Assembly: GCF_003574215.1 (NCBI RefSeq)
Contig: NZ_AP018558.1
Coordinates: 530,001-594,000 of the forward strand
Direction of reading: 5' to 3'
DNA from: Hydrogenophilus thermoluteolus
GTDB taxonomy: Bacteria; Pseudomonadota; Gammaproteobacteria; Burkholderiales; Rhodocyclaceae
DNA length: 64,000 nt
Shown here: positions 1 through 8,558 of the stretch, piece after piece
How positions within the stretch are numbered: position 1 is the stretch's first letter
Layout of the letters: each line of letters opens with the position of its first letter
Notes under the pieces: model-generated
Seen by the model: only the letters and a program-made list of their open reading frames with translations
The model's database searches: none
What the model was told of the DNA's origin: nothing
Made by a program: the position numbers and the translations under genes

Positions 1-306
1 CTGACCGAGGTACTGGTCGAGCAGGTGGGGATTCCCCGTGCCGAGGCCAAACAATTGGTCGAGTGTTTTTTCGAGACGATCACCGAACGGCTGGTTGCCG
101 GGGAAACGGTGAAACTTTCCGGGTTTGGCGTTTTCGAGGTTCGGGACAAGCCGCAGCGCCCGGGGCGTAACCCGCGAACGGGAGAGGTCGTTCCGATCGA
201 ACCGAGGCGTGTGGTAACCTTTCACGCCAGCAACAAACTCAAAGAGGCAGTCGCCCACCATGACCTCGTCGAACGAAACCCGGAACGTGAACCCGCAGTG
301 GTCTGA
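1..306 (+). CDS. ihfA: Integration host factor subunit alpha (5' end outside window)
   Basis: Encodes the alpha subunit of the IHF heterodimer, a DNA-bending nucleoid protein that also assists sigma54 promoters. The frame is open from base 1, so the first few residues are missing. Visible family features are the helix ending in AKQLVECFF, the core VKLSGFGVFEVR, the DNA-intercalating arm RPGRNPRTGE with its proline, and RRVVTFHASNKLK. The C-terminal tail is slightly longer than usual. The next gene, merR, starts inside its 3' end, an arrangement common in betaproteobacteria. IHF could act at the two sigma54 promoters found elsewhere in this window, but that is inference. Confidence 0.95.
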   Translation: MTEVLVEQVGIPRAEAKQLVECFFETITERLVAGETVKLSGFGVFEVRDKPQRPGRNPRTGEVVPIEPRRVVTFHASNKLKEAVAHHDLVERNPEREPAVV

Positions 307-676
307 TTTGCCGGAAGTGCCCGCCAAACCGTTTTTCACGCGGCAAGAGGCAGCCGAGCTCGTCGGCGTACCGGAGCGGCTCTTACGGCAGTGGGAACGG
401 GAGTTTGCAGTGGACCACCCGCGCGGGCGGACGCGGCGTTTTTTTCGCCGCAGCGAAATCCTCTTGTTGCGGCGCATCCGGCGGCTGCTTTTGGGGGAGG
501 GCAGGTCGCATGACGAGGTGCGACAATTGCTCGGGCTCAGCGCACTGGCGGATGAGGCGGTGAGTGAGCAACTGGCGAGCTGGTGCGGAGCGCTTGCCGA
601 AGTCGAGCATGCGCTTGCGGCGGTGGTTCGGTATCTAAATGCCGTGCTGGAAAAAACCCCGACTCAACAACCTTGA
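260..676 (+). CDS. MerR-family transcriptional regulator
   Basis: 138-residue regulator with an N-terminal winged helix-turn-helix of the MerR type: FTRQEAAELVGVPERLLRQW around residues 26-46, followed by the wing and RRSEILLLRRIRRLL. The C-terminal part is a short helical dimerisation region with no cysteine or histidine effector cluster, so it is not a metal sensor of the MerR/CueR kind. The ATG at 260 lies 47 nt inside ihfA, so the two genes are translationally linked. A short MerR gene directly behind ihfA is a known conserved arrangement in this class; its regulon is unknown to me. Confidence 0.85.
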   Translation: MTSSNETRNVNPQWSDLPEVPAKPFFTRQEAAELVGVPERLLRQWEREFAVDHPRGRTRRFFRRSEILLLRRIRRLLLGEGRSHDEVRQLLGLSALADEAVSEQLASWCGALAEVEHALAAVVRYLNAVLEKTPTQQP

Positions 677-1192
677 TCCTTGGTGAACTCGACTTCACCT
701 GTTCCCGGCGTGCTGGGGAATGATGCTGCGTCACAGAAAGTGTGTAAAATACAATCGATCTCATTCGCAATGTAATTTTTGGTACAAGCACGGATATGGT
801 GGTAAATCGTACTGATGAGCGATGCCGCTCGTGGATGCAAACGCTGCTGCCCAACAGCTCAAAGTGATCGGAACGTACATGGTCGGCCAAGGGGGAAGAT
901 GCTCGAGAAGAACAGTTCGCTCTCTCAGGCGGACGAACGGTACCGGTACGCGCGGCAAAACAGCTTTGACCATGACTCGTTGTGGCCGCGTCTTCGCAAT
1001 GAAGTCGTAGTTGAATTGGCAGCCATACTTCGCGAAGTGACGCTATTCCGTAATGAAAGCGCATACCCCAGGAGACTGATCCGCTTTGGGTAGATGTCAG
1101 TATTCTGGTGGGAAGTTTGGCAGTTGGCGCGGTTGCTTGCGGTGTTGTTGTGTGGAAACAAAAGAGGAGACATAACCCCATTCGTTTTGGTG
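677..1192. other. Intergenic stretch at the left edge of the iron-uptake insert
   Basis: No convincing gene. Short overlapping frames occur on both strands but none has a recognisable domain or a ribosome binding site. A TAAAAT box and a sequence resembling half a Fur site (near 757-775) suggest old regulatory DNA. Base composition is mixed, between the G+C-rich host and the A+T-rich genes downstream, as expected for a recombination junction. Confidence 0.4.
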
Positions 1193-1222
1193 TTGACGAT
1201 AACAATTCTCATTATCTATAAT
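1193..1222 (+). promoter_or_regulatory. Sigma70 promoter overlapped by a Fur box
   Basis: A -35 TTGACG (1193-1198) and a -10 TATAAT (1217-1222) are separated by 18 bp. The stretch 1198-1216, GATAACAATTCTCATTATC, matches the 19-bp Fur consensus at 15 positions and covers the whole spacer, so bound Fur would block RNA polymerase. It lies about 260 nt upstream of tonB and fits iron-repressed expression of the tonB-exbBD-receptor-piuC genes. Confidence 0.8.
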
Positions 1223-1484
1223 ATTGACACTAACAATAAAGAGTACGCCATCATGATGCGGCACAGTGGATCAGGGGGCGCCGAACAGTAGATGATCGCT
1301 GGATCGAAGTTGGAACAGAGGTGCAGGATCGTACCGTTGAATCGTGCGTTGGAGTGCAGTCGATGCAGCAGAGGCTCCTTGGGCAGAAACGTGCGACTTC
1401 TCCTGTGGGCAGTTCTTCAATGAGCGAATGGCTCAATTGTGAATGGTTGCTAGTGAACACTTTGTGTGCAAAGGAGATAACGGT

Positions 1485-2306
1485 TTGGAAGATAGGCAAC
1501 GGCGTTTGCATGAGCAGGTCGAAAGCGCGAAAAAATGGCAACGCCATCGAATATGGAATAAAAAAATGACAATGAACTGGATTATTGGAATTGTAGTAAC
1601 TGCAGTACATGTAGCGGCGATACTTTTTATGATGTCGAAGACAACAGTGGCGATAGCAAATAATGTTGAAAAATCGCCAAAAATTGTGAACGTAACATTG
1701 ATGAGTGTTGCCAAACATAATGATGTTGAAAAAAAGGCAGAGGTAGCAGAATTAAATGATAATAGCTTAATCAGTAATGAAAAAGATGTAAAAATAGATA
1801 ATACCAGTAAAGATCAGGTAAAGAAAAAGGAAAGAAAGATCGAAAAAAAGACGAATAAGAAAAGAACCGAGAAAAAAAACGTGTTGAATAAAATGAATAA
1901 AAAAATTGAAGATAATGTTTCAAGTCAAAACGAATCTAATTTCGAAAGTAAAGTAAATGGTAGCGAAGTCAACGAAATTAAAAAAGAGTTCATGGTAGAA
2001 CAGGCAGAAAATGCAATGCCAATAGTGGAGCAACCGTCGGCTTACGCAGCTTATCTCAATAATCCACCGCCAGATTATCCAACAGCCTCACGTCGTCTGG
2101 GTGAAGAGGGGACTGTGATCATTCGGGCGTTAATCGAGGAGGATGGGCACGCATCGATTGTTCAGGTAGAAAAATCGAGTGGTTACTTACGATTAGATCG
2201 TGCAGCAGAGGAGGCAGTAAAGAAATGGAAGTTTAAGCCTGGGAAGAAAAATGGGATTCCTGTCGCCATGTGGCATCTGATACCTATTAAGTTTGAGCTC
2301 AAATGA
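1485..2306 (+). CDS. tonB: TonB energy transducer
   Basis: Links the ExbB/ExbD proton motor to outer-membrane receptors. The C-terminal domain is complete: PPPDYPTASRRLGEEGTVII, then a long stretch ending in AVKKWKFKPGKKNGIPV. One membrane anchor (WIIGIVVTAVHVAAILF) follows a basic N-terminus. The periplasmic linker is lysine/glutamate-rich and nearly proline-free, unlike the Pro-rich linker of E. coli TonB. I chose the TTG at 1485 because AAGGAG lies 8 nt upstream. An ATG at 1566, just before the membrane helix, is a real alternative with a weaker ribosome site. A+T content is far above the host genes, and the gene overlaps exbB by 4 nt. Confidence 0.88.
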   Translation: MEDRQRRLHEQVESAKKWQRHRIWNKKMTMNWIIGIVVTAVHVAAILFMMSKTTVAIANNVEKSPKIVNVTLMSVAKHNDVEKKAEVAELNDNSLISNEKDVKIDNTSKDQVKKKERKIEKKTNKKRTEKKNVLNKMNKKIEDNVSSQNESNFESKVNGSEVNEIKKEFMVEQAENAMPIVEQPSAYAAYLNNPPPDYPTASRRLGEEGTVIIRALIEEDGHASIVQVEKSSGYLRLDRAAEEAVKKWKFKPGKKNGIPVAMWHLIPIKFELK

Positions 2307-3025
2307 TTGGGGAGAAAAAGTTGGAAGGTATGGTTAGCAAATTTGGAATCGAACATCTTTGGTGGCAAGGTGACGAAATCATTCGAGGCATAGCCATCGT
2401 CTTGCTGCTGATGTCCATTGCAAGCTGGATCGTTATTCTAATAAAATTGATAGAAATTGGTAGAGTAAAATTACAAAATAGGCGTGTAGATGTTTTTTGG
2501 CACTCTGAAGATGTTATTGAAGGAATAGAAAAGCTAGGCAACGAAAATGACAACCCGTTTGCAATGATTGCGCGAAATGCACATATAGCCGCTAATCATT
2601 TGCAGGGTGATAATAGTGCCGATAATAAAAAAACCCAACTTCATGACAAACTAGACCCAAGTGAATGGATTGGGCGAGCAATAAACCAAGCAATAGATAG
2701 ATCAGTATTCAAGTTGCAATCTGGCTTGTGGATATTGGCATCGGTGGCATCGACGGCTCCATTCGTTGGGTTGTTTGGAACTGTTTGGAGTATCTATCAC
2801 GCATTGATGAACATAAGTACTAATGGATCGGCATCTCTCGACCAAGTTGCTGGCCCAATTGGTGAGGCTTTGATCATGACCGCTCTAGGTTTGGCTGTAG
2901 CAATACCAGCGGCTTTGGGGTATAACGCAATAGTTCGCGGGCAAAAAATCGCGGTCCATATGATAAACCGCTTTGCGCATGAAATTCATTCCTATTATTT
3001 ATCCGGTATGCGTTGGAAAAAGTGA
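2303..3025 (+). CDS. exbB: ExbB/TolQ-family proton channel subunit
   Basis: Inner-membrane pentamer subunit of the TonB motor, 240 residues. A first membrane helix lies near residues 27-48. The family hallmark comes late: a helix with STAPFVGLFGTVWSIYHAL, followed by IGEALIMTALGLAVAIPAALGYN. The cytoplasmic loop between them is A+T-rich and divergent. It starts in an ATGA overlap with tonB and is followed by exbD after about 60 nt, the standard tonB-exbB-exbD order. I assign ExbB rather than TolQ because tonB and a receptor gene flank it and no tolA, tolB or pal is present. Confidence 0.92.
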   Translation: MIGEKKLEGMVSKFGIEHLWWQGDEIIRGIAIVLLLMSIASWIVILIKLIEIGRVKLQNRRVDVFWHSEDVIEGIEKLGNENDNPFAMIARNAHIAANHLQGDNSADNKKTQLHDKLDPSEWIGRAINQAIDRSVFKLQSGLWILASVASTAPFVGLFGTVWSIYHALMNISTNGSASLDQVAGPIGEALIMTALGLAVAIPAALGYNAIVRGQKIAVHMINRFAHEIHSYYLSGMRWKK

Positions 3026-3087
3026 TATAACGCAATGCATGTGATGATAGAGGTAGCAATAGGTAAAAAGTGAATGGGGGATTAAAT

Positions 3088-3501
3088 ATGTCGCACGGGA
3101 TAATAGATGAAAACGGGGGTGATCTTAACTCAGAAATTAATATGATTCCGCTTATCGATGTTATGCTGGTTTTGTTGATCGTATTCATCGTAACGATACC
3201 TGTTATCAGGCATTCTATATCCGTTTCATTGCCCAAGGCGACGATGGATGCTGATAAGACTGAAGAGCCTGTAAAAATTGTAGTGGCTAGTGATGGAACG
3301 TATTTTTGGAATAACGACGTGGTCGACCTTCAAGAGCTGGAAGCCCGTTTGGAAGACATCTCGAGTAAGTCTGATATTCCTGGAGTTCAAGTGCTGGGAG
3401 ATAGATCTGTTTCGTACGAAAAGGTTGTTCAGCTATTGGCGCTAGTTTCTAGAAGTGGAATTCAATCTGTGGGGTTGGTAACCGAACCGGAGGTGAAATG
3501 A
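3088..3501 (+). CDS. exbD: ExbD/TolR-family biopolymer transport protein
   Basis: Single-pass partner of ExbB. The signature INMIPLIDVMLVLLIVFIVT contains the conserved membrane aspartate that carries protons, followed by a periplasmic domain ending SGIQSVGLVTEPEVK. The ATG at 3088 has GGGGGA 6-7 nt upstream; a GTG at 3070 in the same frame is possible and would add six residues. It is the third gene of the Fur-controlled unit, with the receptor gene starting about 70 nt later. Confidence 0.92.
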   Translation: MSHGIIDENGGDLNSEINMIPLIDVMLVLLIVFIVTIPVIRHSISVSLPKATMDADKTEEPVKIVVASDGTYFWNNDVVDLQELEARLEDISSKSDIPGVQVLGDRSVSYEKVVQLLALVSRSGIQSVGLVTEPEVK

Positions 3502-3569
3502 TATCTTGAAATATGTTTTCTCATTTGTTGTTGTTAAAAAATTTTTTAATAAATAAAGGAGAGCCAGAG

Positions 3570-5819
3570 ATGAAATCTGAGAAGAAAGTGTCGCCGAAAT
3601 TTCTTTTAGGGTCAATTTTGTTTGCAACAAATACATACGCAATTGCTCAGGAAGGTATTGTCGATAATGAAGCAGTATTGGGAACAGTCAATGTCATTGC
3701 TGACTCGATTCCTGAAGAGATTGAGTCAAAAAATTCTCTTAAGGTCGATACTACTAGAATAGGAAAAGGGGTGCAAGCAATCCGTGATATTCCACAAAAT
3801 GTTACAGTTATGACCGAAAAGCTTCTTAACGATCGGGAGTTGGACGATTTTCGAGATGTGCTCAAGTTTACGTCAGGTGTTACATTCCAAGCAGGCGAAA
3901 CTGGAGAAGAAGATGTTCTGATGAGGGGTTTTTCTCTTGGGCAAGCAGGAGATATTTTACGAGATGGAATGAGGGAGGCCTCTCTGATCACGAGAGATAC
4001 GTTTGCAACGGATCGAGTTGAGGTGATCAAGGGATCTGCATCGATGCTGTTCGGGAAAGGGTCGACTGGTGGTGTTGTGAACCAAGTTAGTAAAAGAGCC
4101 TTTTTTGCTGATTACTATCAGTTGGAGGCTAAGATTGGTGATGGACGTTTTGGCCGGTTGCAGGCTGACTTGAACAAAGATTTTGGAAAAAATGGTGCGG
4201 TACGTTTGAATTTGATGACCCAAAGTGCGGATCAATGGGGTTCAAAAGACAACAGAAATGGTGTAGCTTTGAATTGGCGAAACTTGCTCGGTAACGGTCA
4301 CGAATTGATGGTCGATTTGTACCATCTAAAAACCGATCAACGTCCAATCTACAACCATCCATGGCTGCTCACGGGCAACAATGGAGAACTCAATAGGAAA
4401 ATTGTTCCTGTTCTCGACTCGAAGAATTTTTATGGATTCAGAAGCGATTACAATCAGACCGAACAAACCGTTGTCACCGTTGGCCACACTGTAAAATTTT
4501 CAGTCGATGAGGAACTGAAAACCACGTTACGATATGGTAAATACGAACGTGACTTGTGGGCATCGGTAGTCCGTTTTGCTAATGCGTCGTTACAACCAGA
4601 TGGAAAAGCAGTAAGTTTGGATAATATGCCAACCGACGCAACGGTTTTGACTAGGAATAGCTTCAAGGGGAGAAGAGGTATTAGTGATATCTTTCAATTG
4701 CAAAGTGATTATAGCAACAAATTCGAGTTAGGTGGGTTCAAACATCATCTAATGGCGGGTGTCGATATCACACATGAAAATGCAAAAAGAAACAATAATA
4801 ATAGTGGCGGATCGTTGGCCTTAAGTGATCCTTTGGCGACAACCACCGTTGGTAATCCAAACGATGGAGCTTATCGTGCTGATACTCGGACGTGGATCTA
4901 TAATGAATTCGAGTCCCAATCGATTGGTGTTTATCTACAAGATATCGTTTCGCTCTCTAAACAATGGAAAGTTGTAGCGGGCGTTCGTTTCGATCGATTC
5001 AATGCGGATTATTACGATTATGTGTCCACCAACAGTGGGTCGCGTGCCGATAATCTTTTTAGTCCTCGGTTTGGCTTAATTTTCGAGCCGAACACGTCTT
5101 CTTCTTATTATGTCTCTTATGGTGAGTCTTATAATACTTCTGGAGATACCTATCAGTTTTCTCTTGGGAATTTTGCTCCCGGTAGCAACAATGAAAAAGC
5201 TGCAAACACTCCCCCAGAAAAAAGCCGTAACTTGGAAGTTGGCGGAAAGTGGGAGCTATTCAATCAGAGAGCGCTTGTTGGTTTAGCCTTATTTAGGAGT
5301 GAGAAGTACAACGAGCGCAATACCGATCCTGATACTGCAGCCACTCAAATGCTGCTCTCTGGTAAACGGCATGCAACTGGAGTCGAGCTAAGCTTTGCAG
5401 GCCAGATTACGCCGCGATGGGAGTTTTTCTACAATCATACCTGGATTCCAGATGCTGAAATCGATGAATGCAATGAATCCACTTGCACCGGCAATGCTCA
5501 GAGGGAAGGCGACCGGCCGGGGTTGACTCCTCGAAACAGTGCCAGTGCATGGACGACCTATCGCATCGACAACAAATGGCGCGTCGGTCTGGGTATGACC
5601 CACCGAAGCAAACAAAGTCCGGTTGGGAACAGAAGCGTGGTTGCCTCGTCCTTCACCACTTGGGATGCGATGGTTGAATATCAACTTCATCCGAATACGG
5701 CGCTCAAGTTGACAGTGACGAACTTGACTGATGAGCTCTACGCCGATGCCCTATACCGTGGATTTTACAGCCCTGGGGAGCCGCGTAGGGTATATTTGAG
5801 CATCAATTCCGTTTTCTGA
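3570..5819 (+). CDS. TonB-dependent siderophore receptor, Fiu/FhuE-like
   Basis: 749-residue outer-membrane receptor. A signal peptide ends near NTYAIAQ, followed by a TonB-box-like LGTVNVIAD. The plug domain contains IRDIPQNVTVMTEKLLNDR, DVLMRGFSLGQAGDILRDG and VEVIKGSASMLFGKGSTGG. A beta-barrel follows and ends in the expected terminal phenylalanine (INSVF). I chose the ATG at 3570 because AAGGAG lies 8 nt upstream and a proper signal peptide follows; an upstream start at 3513 would bury it. The adjacent piuC-type gene is the usual partner of catecholate receptors of the Fiu/PiuA group, so a catecholate ligand is likely but not proven. Confidence 0.9.
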   Translation: MKSEKKVSPKFLLGSILFATNTYAIAQEGIVDNEAVLGTVNVIADSIPEEIESKNSLKVDTTRIGKGVQAIRDIPQNVTVMTEKLLNDRELDDFRDVLKFTSGVTFQAGETGEEDVLMRGFSLGQAGDILRDGMREASLITRDTFATDRVEVIKGSASMLFGKGSTGGVVNQVSKRAFFADYYQLEAKIGDGRFGRLQADLNKDFGKNGAVRLNLMTQSADQWGSKDNRNGVALNWRNLLGNGHELMVDLYHLKTDQRPIYNHPWLLTGNNGELNRKIVPVLDSKNFYGFRSDYNQTEQTVVTVGHTVKFSVDEELKTTLRYGKYERDLWASVVRFANASLQPDGKAVSLDNMPTDATVLTRNSFKGRRGISDIFQLQSDYSNKFELGGFKHHLMAGVDITHENAKRNNNNSGGSLALSDPLATTTVGNPNDGAYRADTRTWIYNEFESQSIGVYLQDIVSLSKQWKVVAGVRFDRFNADYYDYVSTNSGSRADNLFSPRFGLIFEPNTSSSYYVSYGESYNTSGDTYQFSLGNFAPGSNNEKAANTPPEKSRNLEVGGKWELFNQRALVGLALFRSEKYNERNTDPDTAATQMLLSGKRHATGVELSFAGQITPRWEFFYNHTWIPDAEIDECNESTCTGNAQREGDRPGLTPRNSASAWTTYRIDNKWRVGLGMTHRSKQSPVGNRSVVASSFTTWDAMVEYQLHPNTALKLTVTNLTDELYADALYRGFYSPGEPRRVYLSINSVF

Positions 5820-5857
5820 TCCGTAGATGTTGTGTCGGGCGTAATGAGGAGTGCCAG

Positions 5858-6550
5858 ATGATTATTCACCTGAAAGAAGTGATTAGCAAGGACGAACTCC
5901 AGTCGATGCGCACTATCCTCGAGTCGCCCGGCACGCCCTGGATCGAAGGCAAAAAAACTGCTGGCACCCAGGCTCAATTGGTGAAGAACAATGAACAACT
6001 TCAGTCTGGGAGCGAACAGGCAAAACGTTTGCGGAAAATAGTTCTTGATGCGTTAAAGAGAAATCCAATTTTTTTTGCAGCTGCTTTGCCTAAAAAAATC
6101 TTCAATCCAATGTTCAATAGATATCGCCCTGAGGCACCCACATATGGCCCACATATCGATGGGGCAATCTTGTATTCCCATGATGATAGTTTTTGGGTTA
6201 GGGGAGATATTTCGTGTACTTTGTTTTTGTCTGATCCTGACGAGTATGATGGCGGTGAACTTATTGTTCATGACGTTTCTGGTATAAATCGATTAAAGCT
6301 ACCGGCTGGCGATGCCATTCTTTACCCAGGTGGATCTCTTCATTCTGTTTCACCTGTTGTTAGAGGGGTGAGGTTGGCAAGCTTTTTTTGGATTGAAAGC
6401 ATGGTAAGAAATGTTGAGCAGCGCAAGATCTTGTTTGAGCTGGATAAGAATATTTTGAGTCTCAGAAGTGCTATTGGTGAGTGCGAGCAAACGGTTGCAC
6501 TCACAGGAATTTATCATAATCTTCTCCGCCTATGGGGAGATACTCTATGA
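5858..6550 (+). CDS. piuC: PiuC/YbiX-type Fe(II)/2-oxoglutarate-dependent dioxygenase
   Basis: 230-residue PKHD-type hydroxylase. The iron triad is visible as His99-x-Asp101 (YGPHIDGAI) and His162 (GGSLHSVSPV), with Arg172 to bind 2-oxoglutarate. MFNRYRPEAP before the first histidine is typical of the family. Members sit next to Fiu/PiuA receptor genes and are iron-regulated, but their substrate is not established; they have been thought to act on siderophore or an iron-linked metabolite. It follows the receptor by 38 nt and overlaps the oxidase gene by 4 nt (ATGA), implying coupled translation. Base usage is A+T-rich like the rest of the island. Confidence 0.88.
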   Translation: MIIHLKEVISKDELQSMRTILESPGTPWIEGKKTAGTQAQLVKNNEQLQSGSEQAKRLRKIVLDALKRNPIFFAAALPKKIFNPMFNRYRPEAPTYGPHIDGAILYSHDDSFWVRGDISCTLFLSDPDEYDGGELIVHDVSGINRLKLPAGDAILYPGGSLHSVSPVVRGVRLASFFWIESMVRNVEQRKILFELDKNILSLRSAIGECEQTVALTGIYHNLLRLWGDTL

Positions 6551-7608
6551 GCACAACGTATCAAAATTTGAAAGATATTCTTTCATCAGGAATTTATGAA
6601 TATTTTTTTTCTGGTGCGGACGATTCTGTTACTTTGAGAGAAAATGAGCTGTCATGGAAAAGGTTTCAGATTGTACCTCGAGTGATGTCATCGCCAAGAT
6701 CGGTCTCACTGGAGATCGATTTTTTTGAAAAAAAGTGGCCATCCCCTTTTTTGGTTGCTCCAATGGCATATCTTGGCATGGTCCATGAACATGGTGACCT
6801 TGGGGTTGCATTGGCTTCTGCTGCACAGCAATTCGGTTTTATACTCTCTTGTCATGCAACCACTCCGCTAGAACTTATTTCTAGTCATTTTTTACGCGAA
6901 GAACTTAGAGGCCCTCTTTGGTTTCAGTTTTACCCTTATGGATCTCACGCAGAGTGGCTGTCTTTGATCTCGCGAGTTCAGCGAGCTGGCTATGAGGCTC
7001 TGGTCGTTACTGTCGATGCGCCGGTCAAGTGGACACCTAAAGCGGCTATTGATGCTGGTTTTTCCGTTCCGGCAAACTGCCCGCAGCCTAATCTTTCCGG
7101 TGTTCCGCCTCGGGGGTCTCTTACTGATGTTCTGAAACAGGCATTTTCATGGAATGATCTCAAGTGGTTGCGTGAAAAATGTTCGCTGCCCATTGTCATA
7201 AAAGGGGTTCTCAATCCTGAAGATGCCTCTCGTCTCTGCGATGAATCATTGTGTGATGCAATTATTGTGTCGAATCATGGTGGACGTGTCATCGATCGAG
7301 TGATTCCAACTGCATATGTACTGAAAGAGATTGTCGCATCTGTGGCTAATCGTGTGAAAGTTTTGGTGGATAGCGGTATTCGCAGTGCTCACGATGTTGC
7401 GGTTGCACTGGCGTTGGGTGCAGATGCGGTTTTGATTGGACGGCCTGTTGTTGCAGCGCTTGCTGAAGGCGGTGCCCAAGGTGTTGCCCATCTCTTTTCC
7501 CGCTGGCGAGATGAGCTTTCTGCTATTATGGCTGTCTGCGGTTTTTCCACTATTTCTGATTTCAAACTAAATATCGATATTAGGTGGCCCAAAGAGCATT
7601 TAATTTGA
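6547..7608 (+). CDS. FMN-dependent alpha-hydroxyacid oxidase/dehydrogenase
   Basis: 353-residue TIM-barrel flavoenzyme of the glycolate oxidase/lactate oxidase/mandelate dehydrogenase family. Recognisable catalytic residues: Tyr19 (EYFFSGADD), Tyr129 (WFQFYPY), Asp157 (VTVDAP), Lys219 (IVIKG), His244 and Arg247 (SNHGGR); the FMN phosphate loop is VDSGIRSAHD...IGRP. The region usually reading GRRERD after the aspartate is KWTPKAAID, so one substrate arginine appears lost and the substrate cannot be inferred from better-known members. The ATG at 6547 has GGAG 7 nt upstream and overlaps the piuC stop. It is unusual as the last gene of an iron-uptake operon. Confidence 0.85.
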   Translation: MSTTYQNLKDILSSGIYEYFFSGADDSVTLRENELSWKRFQIVPRVMSSPRSVSLEIDFFEKKWPSPFLVAPMAYLGMVHEHGDLGVALASAAQQFGFILSCHATTPLELISSHFLREELRGPLWFQFYPYGSHAEWLSLISRVQRAGYEALVVTVDAPVKWTPKAAIDAGFSVPANCPQPNLSGVPPRGSLTDVLKQAFSWNDLKWLREKCSLPIVIKGVLNPEDASRLCDESLCDAIIVSNHGGRVIDRVIPTAYVLKEIVASVANRVKVLVDSGIRSAHDVAVALALGADAVLIGRPVVAALAEGGAQGVAHLFSRWRDELSAIMAVCGFSTISDFKLNIDIRWPKEHLI

Positions 7609-8370
7609 CTTGATTAGATTGCGAGGATAATGAAATTGATTTGTGTCAGCTTAGCTTGTAAATGACAGAAAAATACCGGTTTGAGACGTACTCCCTACGA
7701 AGCTGGGGCATCCTTGTGTTGTGTCAAGACGCAAGGAGTGCGTCATACTCAACCGAGCGGTCTTCCTCATGATACGCGAAACGCGACAAAAGGGGTGTTA
7801 TCTCCATGAGATTGTTGAAGAGGTGTGATGCTTGCAGCGAACCGTGCGTCGTGCGCTGCGGCGCGTTGGGCCACCGAACTGTCGACGGCCATGTAAAAAT
7901 GACCCACCTTGGCCATCGAAATTGACCCACCTTCGTTACCCTGCCTCTACAAGGGCACTGCATTCGTGCGATTGCCCGCATGACGTGGCACTCCCGCAAT
8001 ACCGTGTGCGCTATCCTGCGTCGGGATGAGCGGCAAAGCGAAGCGGTGCAACGTCGGGCAAGAGCGACGTTGATCAACCCCTATGCCGACTATGTCAAGC
8101 GGCGCATGGCGCAACTCCCTGGCATTTTTGCCAGCGTGCTCTATCGCGAGGTCGTGTAGCTTGGCTATGGCGGCAGCGCGCGCTCAAGGCGCTCAGCGTG
8201 CTTGAAACCCGTTTGTGCGCTTGCTTCTCCGTCAAGAGACCCAGTATCCCATGCTCAGCTGGTGTTCTAGACAAAAACCGCTGAATGTGACTCCGATTGC
8301 TACGCTTCCCTTCTAAGTCTTAGTCCGAGGGTGCAAATGCGATAGCCCTGACTGAACGAATACAAAACTA
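7609..8370. other. Right edge of the iron island with insertion-sequence debris
   Basis: No intact gene. 7609-7890 shows nothing recognisable. 7892-8195 is an IS21-type remnant, listed separately. 8196-8370 is empty apart from the approach to the tRNA promoter. Composition returns to host-like G+C in this stretch. Confidence 0.5.
7892..8195 (+). mobile_element. IS21-family remnant (left end and istA fragment)
   Basis: Two tandem copies of a TGACCCACCTT motif (7892-7910 and 7918-7933) look like the repeated terminal sites of IS21 elements. From about 7952 one frame reads IRAIARMTWHSRNTVCAIL, the IstA helix-turn-helix region, then NPYADYVKRRMAQLPG and VLYREVV, where an in-frame TAG at 8157-8159 interrupts it. 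LGYGGS, the next expected IstA residues, follows the stop. No istB and no right end are present, so this is a dead fragment. Confidence 0.65.
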
Positions 8371-8398
8371 TTGTGTGACCAGCGTGCTATGCTATAAT
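8371..8398 (+). promoter_or_regulatory. Promoter of tRNA-Pro
   Basis: TTGTGT (8371-8376) and TATAAT (8393-8398) with a 16-bp spacer, placing the start about 5 nt before the tRNA. It implies transcription of the tRNA is independent of merR. Confidence 0.65.
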
Positions 8399-8409
8399 TC
8401 GCAAGGTGT

Positions 8410-8486
8410 CGGGGCGTAGCGCAGCCTGGTAGCGCACCTGCATGGGGTGCAGGGGGTCGCGAGTTCAAATCCCGCCGCCCCGACCA
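8410..8486 (+). tRNA. tRNA-Pro (anticodon GGG)
   Basis: 77-nt cloverleaf with encoded CCA. The acceptor arm is CGGGGCG with CGCCCCG, the D-arm GCGCAGCCTGGTAGCGC, the anticodon stem CCTGC/GCAGG around loop ATGGGGT (anticodon GGG), and the T-loop TTCAAAT. One A-C mismatch occurs in the T-stem. A proline tRNA close behind ihfA-merR is, to my knowledge, common in betaproteobacteria; here 7.7 kb separates them. Confidence 0.95.
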
Positions 8487-8518
8487 TCTTCTCTCAGTGG
8501 TAGAGAGAATCGATCAGT

Positions 8519-8539
8519 GTCCCAAGCGGGACTTTTTTT
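8519..8539 (+). terminator. Rho-independent terminator after tRNA-Pro
   Basis: Stem GTCCC/GGGAC with loop AAGC followed by seven T residues. It separates the tRNA unit from the efflux operon that starts 20 nt later. Confidence 0.8.
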
Positions 8540-8558
8540 GGCGGCGGAGTATTAGAAA

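Noticed and set aside
755..780. Second Fur box near the TAAAAT element
   Set aside because: Only a half-site-like AATGAGA (minus strand) is present; the other half is poor.
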